A DNA stretch of 9,659 bases from an uncultured bacterium. GTDB taxonomy: Bacteria > Patescibacteriota > Patescibacteriia > UBA1558 > GWA2-36-10. The position numbers were made by a program, and so were the translations under genes. The notes under the pieces are model-generated. The model made no database searches and had not been told where the DNA came from. It saw nothing but the letters and a program-made list of their open reading frames with translations. Of the stretch, positions 1 to 5,041 are shown piece by piece; position 1 is the stretch's first letter, and each line of letters starts with the position of its first letter. The stretch covers positions 1 to 9,659 of the forward strand of contig CALMZN010000055.1 of the NCBI GenBank assembly GCA_937870675.1. Direction: 5' to 3'.

Positions 1-432
1 CAAGTTGAAAACGCCCAAAATAACATTGACCATTATCAGATAAAGCAGAAAAATATTGAGCATATTGGTCGGCTCAAAATGCGGTGATACCAGTCGAAAT
101 ATAAGCACAAAAGAAATAACACTTAAGAAATTGGCAATTGGGCCAGCCAAAGAAACCAAGGCCTCACCCCAGTGCCTATATTTTAAATTATAAGGATTGA
201 CGGGCACGGGCTTGCCCCAGCCAAATCCAGCCACCAGTAGCATCAAGGTGCCAAAAAGCTCCATGTGCACCAAAGGATTGAGTGACAAACGACCACTGTT
301 TTTGGCTGTTTGATCGCCCATAGCCGAAGCGGCCCAAGCATGAGCATATTCATGGATAGTCAGGGCGTAGACAATTGATAAAAAAATGGCCGTAAATGTG
401 CTAGGGCTGTCGCGCAATGAATCAATAAGCAT
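1..432 (-). CDS. Site-2 protease family (peptidase M50) protein, N-terminal part, runs off the window
   Basis: Reading the minus strand from the ATG at 430-432 gives 144 uninterrupted codons to the window edge, so the C-terminus is missing. The product is an integral membrane zinc metalloprotease that cuts substrates within the lipid bilayer. Seen: a hydrophobic segment near residues 12-25 running into HEYAH (the HExxH zinc site, about residues 27-31). A second membrane segment follows near residues 60-72, then 'GKPVPVNPYN' and 'SLAGPIANF', both typical of the soluble-cored M50B subfamily (Rv2869/YwhC-like). The second zinc motif (NxxPxxxLDG) would come directly after the last visible residues 'ILGVFNL', so its absence is only due to the window edge. 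It is divergent from rpmB across an 86-bp AT-rich gap. The substrate cannot be told. The family call is firm; the exact subfamily is inferred. Confidence 0.9.
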   Translation of the reverse strand, partial: MLIDSLRDSPSTFTAIFLSIVYALTIHEYAHAWAASAMGDQTAKNSGRLSLNPLVHMELFGTLMLLVAGFGWGKPVPVNPYNLKYRHWGEALVSLAGPIANFLSVISFVLIFRLVSPHFEPTNMLNIFLLYLIMVNVILGVFNL

Positions 433-518
433 ATGTCTTTACAAATTAATAATTTCGTGCTAATATATTGAAATATTATTCAGGTATTATAGCTTAATTA
501 TTAGAAAAATCAAAGTAT

Positions 519-707
519 ATGGCTAGAATTTGCTCAACTTGTGGACGACAAGCTATCATGGGCTATAGTGTCAGTCACTCCCACATTGCCACCAAACGCC
601 GCATGAATATCAATTTGCAGACCAAAAAAATTGACGGCAAAAGAACATCTGTTTGCACTTCCTGCATCAAAAGCATCAATAAGAAAAAAAAGGAAGCCAC
701 TGTTTAA
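519..707 (+). CDS. rpmB: 50S ribosomal protein L28
   Basis: The 62-residue product begins MARICSTCGR, matching L28, and is the usual length for this small large-subunit protein. Two CxxC pairs (C5/C8 and C46/C49) form the zinc ribbon of the cysteine-bearing L28 type. The middle carries the basic RNA-binding stretch 'SHSHIATKRRMNINLQ', and the tail is lysine-rich. It is the only clearly real plus-strand gene here, divergent from the site-2 protease and closed by a strong terminator about 27 bases after the stop, so it is probably monocistronic. No Shine-Dalgarno sequence is visible before the ATG (the upstream bases are A/T only apart from isolated G), and -10-like TATTAT at 485-490 is the best promoter candidate but lacks a good -35. 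Confidence 0.96.
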   Translation: MARICSTCGRQAIMGYSVSHSHIATKRRMNINLQTKKIDGKRTSVCTSCIKSINKKKKEATV

Positions 708-734
708 TTTTAATTTTTTTATATTTTCAAAAAT

Positions 735-762
735 ACTCCCTAAGTGGTGGGAGTGTTTTTTT
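735..762 (+). terminator. Intrinsic terminator of rpmB, probably bidirectional
   Basis: ACTCCC (735-740) pairs with GGGAGT (749-754) across an 8-nt loop and is followed by a G and seven T (756-762). On the minus strand the same stem is followed by ATTTTTG, so it could also stop transcription coming leftward from the ncRNA unit. Confidence 0.88.
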
Positions 763-770
763 GTCTAAAA

Positions 771-814
771 ACAAAAAGACGTCTTAATCGCATTTTATTG
801 CTGATCAGACGCCT
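771..814 (-). terminator. Intrinsic terminator of the minus-strand ncRNA
   Basis: On the minus strand AGGCGTCT (814-807) pairs with AGACGTCT (784-777), eight pairs including one G-U, with a 22-nt loop and then TTTTTGT. The T-run directly after the stem is what marks it as a terminator. The large loop makes it weaker than the rpmB terminator that lies just beyond it. Confidence 0.6.
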
Positions 815-1009
815 AATTGCCGAGTCATCTACCATAGTTTGCGCTTAATAATAAAGTGCCACTCCGACGACTGTGGTTGTTTGTTTTGACAATAGCTAAC
901 TCCCCGTAAAAAGTGGGTGTCCGCAAGCTAGAACCACAGCCCTAGCCGATTTGAGACCCCCAAGGAGTCAGGTTGTAGAGTTATGTATATTGTCAAATAT
1001 TAACAACCT
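771..1009 (-). ncRNA. Structured non-coding RNA of about 239 nt, identity unknown (6S-like at best)
   Basis: No credible ORF lies here, yet the stretch has a full transcription unit on the minus strand: a promoter at 1016-1044, an expected start near 1009, and a terminator ending at 771. The predicted RNA is rich in long helices. 988-997 pairs with 885-894 (10 bp, perfect). 932-939 pairs with 871-878 (8 bp, perfect). 964-969 pairs with 955-960 (hairpin with 3-nt loop), and 1003-1009 pairs with 970-976 (7 bp) or, alternatively, 1003-1008 with 875-880 as an outer closing stem. The first two helices interleave as an H-type pseudoknot, while the outer closing stem competes with the second helix, so two folds are possible. 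A closed long stem around a GC-rich core with 'GCGGACACCCAC' (minus strand, 913-924) is reminiscent of 6S RNA, the RNA polymerase regulator, but I cannot confirm that. It does not fit tmRNA (no tag frame or TPsiC-like 3' end), RNase P or SRP RNA core motifs. Existence is well supported; the name is a guess. Confidence 0.6.
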
Positions 1010-1015
1010 ATATTT

Positions 1016-1044
1016 ATAATAGCATATTCTTAAAACCAGGACAA
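1016..1044 (-). promoter_or_regulatory. Sigma70-type promoter of the ncRNA
   Basis: The minus strand shows TTGTCC (1044-1039), a 17-nt spacer (1038-1022) and TATTAT (1021-1016), with TGC directly before the -10 giving an extended -10 element. The start would fall near 1009. No gene begins downstream on this strand before the terminator, so the promoter serves the ncRNA. Confidence 0.65.
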
Positions 1045-1071
1045 ATAAGCAATAAAATTAGGCAATTTTAA

Positions 1072-1191
1072 AGCCCGCCGACCCTAATCCCCCAAACCCC
1101 CTTTAACAAGGGGGCTTCCAAAACAAAAATCCTCCCCTGTTAAGGGGAGGTTGGAGGGGTTAATTGACTCAGGGATTAGGGTCGGCGGGCT
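1072..1191. repeat. Foldback (MITE-like) palindromic repeat
   Basis: A perfect 20-bp inverted repeat bounds the element: AGCCCGCCGACCCTAATCCC at 1072-1091 and its complement at 1172-1191. Inside sit two more hairpins, CCCCCTT/AAGGGGG (around 1097-1114) and CCTCCCC/GGGGAGG (1131-1150), whose sequences are themselves related, so the element looks like nested or degenerate foldback DNA. It is non-coding and starts 12 bp after the ndk stop, so its transcript may also act as a 3' end for ndk, though no strong T-run follows. Such elements usually occur in many copies per genome; only one is in this window. Confidence 0.85.
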
Positions 1192-1202
1192 ATTTTAAAA
1201 TA

Positions 1203-1715
1203 TTATTCGTGCTTAGCAATAGTATGTTTAATGTAATCCGGCCTATAATCTTGCAACTCAAAATCATTAAACCAAACATTTATTTCTTGCACGCCTTCTT
1301 CGGCACTAGAGGAAGCATGAATCAAATTAAATACTCCAATTTCATTTTTATCGGCATAGCCATAAGACACATGAGCATAGTCACCACGGATAGTGCCTGG
1401 AGCGGCTTTTTTTGGCTCAGTATCTCCAGCCATTTTGCGAACTACTTCAATGGCCTCAACACCCTCGATGGCGATAGCCACAATCGGGCCAGAGGTGATC
1501 ATATTAATCATCAACTCACGAACTTTTTCACCACGTCTTTTGGCCAAATCTTCCGTGTAATGTTTCATAGCCGTATCTTTGTCTGACCAAACCATTTTCA
1601 AGCCAATGATTTTCAAACCAGTGCGTTCAAAACGATGTAATATCTCGCCAACTAGACCACGATTGATGGCATCGGGTTTCAGTAAAACCAAACTTCTTTC
1701 AATGTGTTGTTCCAT
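1203..1715 (-). CDS. ndk: Nucleoside diphosphate kinase
   Basis: This cytosolic enzyme moves the gamma phosphate of ATP to other nucleoside diphosphates through a phospho-histidine intermediate. It has 170 residues against about 140-150 in E. coli-type enzymes. Visible active-site residues: K13 in 'LLKPDA', Y53, R93, T99, R110 in 'PGTIRGDY', N130 and the catalytic H133 in 'NLIHASSS'. The extra length is mostly an insertion between 'GTIRGDY' and the histidine ('AHVSYGYADKNEIGV') plus a longer C-terminus, a form seen in archaeal and candidate-phylum NDKs. The usual 'HGSDS' after the histidine is 'HASSS' here. The ATG at 1713-1715 has no Shine-Dalgarno. TATAAT at 1729-1734 lies so close that the mRNA would be nearly leaderless, but no good -35 is seen. 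It lies alone between hairpins. Confidence 0.97.
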   Translation of the reverse strand: MEQHIERSLVLLKPDAINRGLVGEILHRFERTGLKIIGLKMVWSDKDTAMKHYTEDLAKRRGEKVRELMINMITSGPIVAIAIEGVEAIEVVRKMAGDTEPKKAAPGTIRGDYAHVSYGYADKNEIGVFNLIHASSSAEEGVQEINVWFNDFELQDYRPDYIKHTIAKHE

Positions 1716-1734
1716 AAATTTATTTATTATTATA

Positions 1735-1766
1735 AATTCACCCTTTAATTAAATATCGGGTGAATT
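1735..1766 (-). terminator. Hairpin between the response regulator and ndk, likely terminator
   Basis: AATTCACCC (1735-1743) and GGGTGAATT (1758-1766) form a perfect 9-bp stem with a 14-nt loop, 18 bp after the stop of the receiver gene. On the minus strand it is followed by TATAATAA, a weak T-run, so termination is probable but not certain. It also sits immediately before the ndk -10-like sequence. Confidence 0.55.
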
Positions 1767-1784
1767 ATTATAAGCTATTATTTT

Positions 1785-2174
1785 TTATTTGCCAAGTTTT
1801 TCTAATTCACGCTTGACTGAAGCCACAACTTCGGAAGGAGTGATGTTGGCTTTGACCAGATAACCCACGGCACCAAGTTGCTTGCCACGCTGGACATCTT
1901 CATCTTGACCAAGATTAGTCAGCAACATCACTGGTATGTTTTTAGTGCTTTGATCCTCTTTCAAGGATTTGAGTACTGAGAAACCATCCATCTTGGGCAT
2001 GATAATGTCCAATAGAATAAAGTCCGGAGCCATGCTTTTGGCCATTTCCAAGCCCACAGCGCCATCCATGGCTTTGACTAGGTCATAGCCCTCGTTTTTG
2101 AACTTGACCTCGTACATATTGGCCAACATTTCTTCATCCTCTATCAAGAGAATTTTAATTTTTTTATCAGGCAT
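1785..2174 (-). CDS. Stand-alone response regulator receiver (CheY-like)
   Basis: The 129-residue product is a single receiver domain with no output domain. It accepts a phosphoryl group from a histidine kinase or phosphotransfer protein. Seen: acidic pocket E12/D13 in 'LLIEDEE', phospho-acceptor D56 in 'FILLDIIMPKMDG', switch threonine T86 in 'MLLTNLG', aromatic Y105, and conserved K108 in 'GYLVKAN'. All key residues are present, so it should be phosphorylatable. The start ATG at 2172-2174 has no Shine-Dalgarno, but a well-formed promoter lies 28 bp upstream and a hairpin follows the stop, so the gene is transcribed alone. No kinase is encoded in the window, so the partner and output (protein interaction rather than DNA binding) are unknown. 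Confidence 0.93.
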   Translation of the reverse strand: MPDKKIKILLIEDEEMLANMYEVKFKNEGYDLVKAMDGAVGLEMAKSMAPDFILLDIIMPKMDGFSVLKSLKEDQSTKNIPVMLLTNLGQDEDVQRGKQLGAVGYLVKANITPSEVVASVKRELEKLGK

Positions 2175-2201
2175 ATATTTTATAGTATTTTTAGTGCTTT
2201 A

Positions 2202-2230
2202 ATTATAGGATAAATATTAGTAAAAAGCAA
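2202..2230 (-). promoter_or_regulatory. Sigma70-type promoter of the response regulator gene
   Basis: On the minus strand TTGCTT (2230-2225) is followed by a 17-nt spacer and consensus TATAAT (2207-2202). The start would be about 20 nt before the ATG at 2174. The -35 overlaps the T-rich tail of the preceding terminator, a tight but normal packing. Confidence 0.7.
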
Positions 2231-2258
2231 ATAAAATGGGCTAGCCGTTGGCTAGCCC
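2225..2258 (-). terminator. Intrinsic terminator of the small unknown gene
   Basis: GGGCTAGCC (2258-2250 on minus) pairs with GGCTAGCCC (2246-2238), nine pairs around a 3-nt loop, followed by ATTTTATTTGCTTTTT. The TAG stop of the 59-residue gene lies inside the upstream arm of the stem. Confidence 0.75.
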
Positions 2259-2431
2259 GAAACGCGACAAGGAATGACGAGTTTGCGCCAAGATATCTTG
2301 GCCTCACGATACAGCCAAACCACTGTCTCCGCCGCTCGTTTGGCTTCCTCGGGGTACAGCTTGTCCATTGACTTAAAATGTTCTCTGATACTGTTAAACT
2401 CTTCAGCATTTGAGAATCCTCTGGCTCGCAT
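2252..2431 (-). CDS. Small protein of unknown function (59 aa)
   Basis: I do not recognise this protein. It reads from ATG 2429-2431 (MRARGFSNAEEF...) to a TAG at 2252-2254. The start is chosen because AAAGGAG (2447-2441 on minus) lies 9 nt upstream, one of the few real Shine-Dalgarno sites in the window. A longer reading from TTG at 2486-2488 would begin upstream of the predicted transcript start, and an ATG at 2438-2440 touches the Shine-Dalgarno. The product is charged and probably helical ('EEFNSIREHFKSMDKLYPEEAKRAAE'), with no signal peptide or membrane segment, one cysteine near the end and a basic C-terminus ('YREAKISWRKL'). Its own extended -10 promoter and a terminator overlapping the stop make a self-contained unit, which argues that it is real. 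Confidence 0.6.
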   Translation of the reverse strand: MRARGFSNAEEFNSIREHFKSMDKLYPEEAKRAAETVVWLYREAKISWRKLVIPCRVSG

Positions 2432-2465
2432 TTCTTTCATCTCCTTTGAATAAAGAACTAAATAT

Positions 2466-2474
2466 AGTATAACA
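2466..2474 (-). promoter_or_regulatory. Extended -10 promoter of the small unknown gene
   Basis: The minus strand reads TGTTATACT (2474-2466), a TGn extended -10 with TATACT. No good -35 is visible at the right distance, which extended -10 promoters can tolerate. Transcription would start near 2460, about 12 nt before the AAAGGAG ribosome site. Confidence 0.5.
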
Positions 2475-2540
2475 TATCTTATAAGCAAATAAAATATAAA
2501 CCAAGGTCAACCCAGCGGGTTGAAACTAGCTAGCATTTTC

Positions 2541-2692
2541 ATTGTTATTGCGAGCCCCGTCGCGCTAAGCGCGACGGGGCGTGGCAATCTACAAGCGTAG
2601 ATTGCTTCCTGCCTACCCTGCCTACCGGCAGGCAGGCGGCCGGCAGGCGTCGCCTCTCGACTACGCTCGAGGCTCCTCGCGCAATGACGAAT
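2541..2692. repeat. GC-rich palindromic intergenic repeat ('GTCATTGCG' type)
   Basis: The ends are imperfect inverted repeats (ATTGTTATTGCGAG at 2541-2554, complement of ATTCGTCATTGCGCGAG at 2676-2692). Between them are perfect hairpins: 2555-2565 with 2569-2579 (11 bp, loop TAA) and 2584-2592 with 2597-2605 (9 bp). Also present are a nested palindrome CTGCC/GGCAG at 2618-2631 with a tandem 9-bp copy (CTGCCTACC at 2609-2617 and 2618-2626), and an imperfect stem near 2652-2673. GC content is far above the surroundings. The pattern GCAATCT...AGATTGC plus GTCATTGCG matches a palindromic repeat class I know from many bacterial genomes. An apparent 71-codon reading frame through it is an artefact. 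It lies just after the stop of the MBL-fold gene and may form the 3' end of that operon. Confidence 0.85.
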
Positions 2693-2706
2693 AAACTGCA
2701 AACGCC

Positions 2707-3537
2707 CTATTCCACCCACCATTTATTGCCATCACTAAACACTCTAATAGTTCCTAAGTCCTTGGTTTCTTTTATTTGACAATCCATTTTGTCCAAGCGA
2801 TCCAAGGCCTCCTGATGCGGATGACCAAATTTATTGTCAGTCCCTACTTCAATAACACACAACTCTGGCTTGACTACTGCCAAAAATTCCGGAGAAGATG
2901 AATACTTACTGCCATGATGCCCGACTTTCAAAATTTCACTGTCAATATTGAACCCACTCTGCAACAAAATCTGTTCCTGTTCACTAGGTAAATCCCCTAC
3001 TAGCAAATAATCTATTCTTCCATCTGATATTTTCAAAACTAAAGAATCATCATTGATATTTTTACTATCCACATCATTGGCTTTGATTATTTCCAAAGTA
3101 ATGCCCTGCCCAAAATCATACTTCTGGCCAGTTTCCGCTATCTGTTCTTTCAAGCCATGCTGTTGTAAAGACAAAAGCCAAGCCGAATATAGAGCTGTCT
3201 TTGGCTTTTCCGGTGTAGTGATAATATTTTTGACCTGATATTTATTGAGCAAATCTACCAAGCCAGCATAATGATCATCGTGATAGTGTGAAATAAAAAT
3301 ATAATCTATTTTTCTATCCCACCAAGGTAAGCACTGGCCAAGCATCGGCAACAAACTATTATCAGCACCACCATCTATTAAAATATTTTGGCCCAACTGT
3401 GTGCGAAACAATTCAGCATCGCCCTGACCCACATCCAAAAAACAGGCCTGAAAATTATTTTCACTTTGGATGCTAAAAAACAAAAAAGTTAAAGTCAGTA
3501 AAACAATAAAAATAATAATTTTAATCTGGTGCTTCAT
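2707..3537 (-). CDS. ComEC-type metallo-beta-lactamase-fold protein, exported or membrane-anchored
   Basis: The 276-residue product starts with one hydrophobic segment (about residues 5-23), then the ComEC-typical 'FLDVGQGDAELF' (residues 33-44) and the metal motif HYHDDH (84-89, the HxHxDH signature). The later elements 'LLVGDLPSEQE', 'VGHHGSKYSS' and 'GHPHQEAL' complete the fold. This matches the C-terminal domain of ComEC/Rec2, proposed to act as a nuclease on the strand not taken up, at the outer membrane face. Its ATG lies inside the end of the ComEC channel gene (17-nt overlap, different frame), so the two are co-transcribed and probably translationally coupled. Here the domain is a separate chain with its own anchor, instead of the usual single ComEC protein. 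A free-standing MBL hydrolase of the ComEC family is the other reading, but the location favours a split ComEC. Confidence 0.88.
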   Translation of the reverse strand: MKHQIKIIIFIVLLTLTFLFFSIQSENNFQACFLDVGQGDAELFRTQLGQNILIDGGADNSLLPMLGQCLPWWDRKIDYIFISHYHDDHYAGLVDLLNKYQVKNIITTPEKPKTALYSAWLLSLQQHGLKEQIAETGQKYDFGQGITLEIIKANDVDSKNINDDSLVLKISDGRIDYLLVGDLPSEQEQILLQSGFNIDSEILKVGHHGSKYSSSPEFLAVVKPELCVIEVGTDNKFGHPHQEALDRLDKMDCQIKETKDLGTIRVFSDGNKWWVE

Positions 3538-4984
3538 ATTTTTGGGGTTTTAATAATATGGTAATCATAATAACAATAAAAAAACTTAAGAGCATAAACT
3601 GCCAGTCAAAACCAGCAATATTTAAAGCCGAATATTTGAAACTAGCTAATATTTCCATGATTTTGAACATAGCCCGCAGTAATAAATCCAAGGGCCACAA
3701 AAATATTTGATCCAAAATTGGCACCGAGCCAAATATCGCTAGTAGTATGGTAAGCACTAGTATAAAAGGAAAAAGTGGCAAAGCCAAAAAATTAGCTAGA
3801 GCCGCAATTAATGACATATTGGCAAAATAATAAGCCGTCAGTGGCCAAGTAAAGACCTGCGCGGCCGAAGTGACTGCTAGAGTTTCCCTGATTTTGAAAG
3901 TATTGCCTATTTTTCTAAATAGCTGATTAAAAAAATTGCTATAAAATATCAAGCCAAAAACCGCCAAAAAAGACAGCTGAAAACTAATATCAAACAACAA
4001 AAAATAAGGATTGGCTAGTACAAAAAGATCAACCAAAAAAATAACACTATACAGAGAAAAAGTTTGGCGCTTGATAATTGGCCCCAAAAGCGCCAATAAA
4101 ATCATAGCACTGGACCTAAGAGCCGGACTAATGAAGCCAATCAAATATAAATAAGCCAGCAATGCCAAAAATAAAAAAATAAACACTTGCTGACGATATA
4201 GGCCAAGAGTGCCTAGCAAGGCATACATCAGCCAAATAATAATGACCATGTGCAAGCCGGAAATAGAGATAATGTGTGTCAGCCCAGTGCGACTAAATTG
4301 ATTGACTAAATATTTTGGCACTTCTTTTTGATTGCCCAAAATTACTGCTTTGGCAAAAGCGCCACTGGGCTCGGGTAATTTGTTTATATTATTGCTAAAA
4401 AAATTACGCCCGCGGTTAACAAAGTCGTTCCAGCTATTCTGATGCCCTATTTTGCTAATTCTGGCTTGAGCGCAACGATAAAATATTTTATCCTTGGCCA
4501 AATATTTGTCATAATAAAAAGTATTTTTTCCAGTCATGGCTATTGGCTCTGGCTTATAGATAAAACAATTTATTTTTAAATAATCATTGATCTGATATTC
4601 TGGATATAGGGATGATTTTAATAATATTCGCCCGACAAATATATCGTCAGTGGGCTCTATGACATACACCCAAGCATCCAAAGCTTTGTCGCGATCCAAA
4701 ACCACACTGGAAAAATCATAATTTTTAGCAAACTGAAAATTATTTATTTGCGCCTCACTATTGCTAAAATAAAATAAACGCAAAATTACTAAAATCAAAA
4801 TTGCTACTACAAAAAAATATCTGTTTTTAAAACATAAAATAATACCCAGCAAAAATATTAGCCACAAAAATATTATTTTATCAGCTAGCCAATTATAAAA
4901 GATAACAATATCAAAAAAACAACTGACCGCAGTGGCCAGCAAAAAAATACAGCTAACCAAAAGAAAAAATCTGCTCTTCGGCAT
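3521..4984 (-). CDS. comEC: ComEC/Rec2 DNA-uptake channel protein (OB and competence domains, no MBL domain)
   Basis: About 487 residues. The protein is the inner-membrane channel that passes single-stranded DNA during natural transformation. Seen in order: two or three N-terminal membrane helices (residues about 8-75), a soluble stretch (about 90-185) in the position of the OB-fold/DUF4131 domain with cysteines near 142 and 173, then the competence domain. That domain opens with 'FAKAVILGNQKEVP' and the hallmark 'GLTHIISISGLHM' (about 236-248), followed by many helices to the end. It stops before any MBL domain, which is supplied by the overlapping next gene. The reading frame also allows a TTG start at 4988-4990; I chose the ATG at 4982-4984 two codons later. 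Neither has a good Shine-Dalgarno. A promoter overlaps the end of the preceding gene. Confidence 0.92.
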   Translation of the reverse strand: MPKSRFFLLVSCIFLLATAVSCFFDIVIFYNWLADKIIFLWLIFLLGIILCFKNRYFFVVAILILVILRLFYFSNSEAQINNFQFAKNYDFSSVVLDRDKALDAWVYVIEPTDDIFVGRILLKSSLYPEYQINDYLKINCFIYKPEPIAMTGKNTFYYDKYLAKDKIFYRCAQARISKIGHQNSWNDFVNRGRNFFSNNINKLPEPSGAFAKAVILGNQKEVPKYLVNQFSRTGLTHIISISGLHMVIIIWLMYALLGTLGLYRQQVFIFLFLALLAYLYLIGFISPALRSSAMILLALLGPIIKRQTFSLYSVIFLVDLFVLANPYFLLFDISFQLSFLAVFGLIFYSNFFNQLFRKIGNTFKIRETLAVTSAAQVFTWPLTAYYFANMSLIAALANFLALPLFPFILVLTILLAIFGSVPILDQIFLWPLDLLLRAMFKIMEILASFKYSALNIAGFDWQFMLLSFFIVIMITILLKPQKYEAPD

Positions 4985-5013
4985 CTTCAAAATCGCTTTC
5001 TTTAAGCGCTGTT

Positions 5014-5041
5014 ATTTTAGTCCAATTACAAAATTAGTCAA
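5014..5041 (-). promoter_or_regulatory. Promoter of the comEC-MBL operon
   Basis: On the minus strand TTGACT (5041-5036), a 16-nt spacer and TAAAAT (5019-5014). The -35 lies in the last codons of the upstream surface-protein gene, so comEC can be expressed separately from it. Confidence 0.55.

Noticed and set aside
771..1009. tmRNA, RNase P or SRP RNA
   Set aside because: The core motifs of each (tag frame with TPsiC-like end, GAGGAAAGUCC, GGAAGnAGCA loop) were looked for and not found on the minus strand.
1164..1586. 140-codon open frame on plus, overlapping ndk
   Set aside because: It is antisense to a clearly recognised ndk, has no family resemblance, and starts inside the foldback repeat.
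2432..2488. Longer N-terminus of the small gene starting at TTG 2486-2488
   Set aside because: The extended -10 promoter lies inside this stretch, and the Shine-Dalgarno is placed for the ATG at 2429-2431.
2541..2692. CRISPR-like array
   Set aside because: The repeats are palindromic and irregular, with no equal spacers and no cas genes nearby.
2507..2722. 71-codon open frame on minus through the repeat region
   Set aside because: It runs through the palindromic repeat and overlaps the end of the MBL-fold gene; the product is low-complexity repeat translation.
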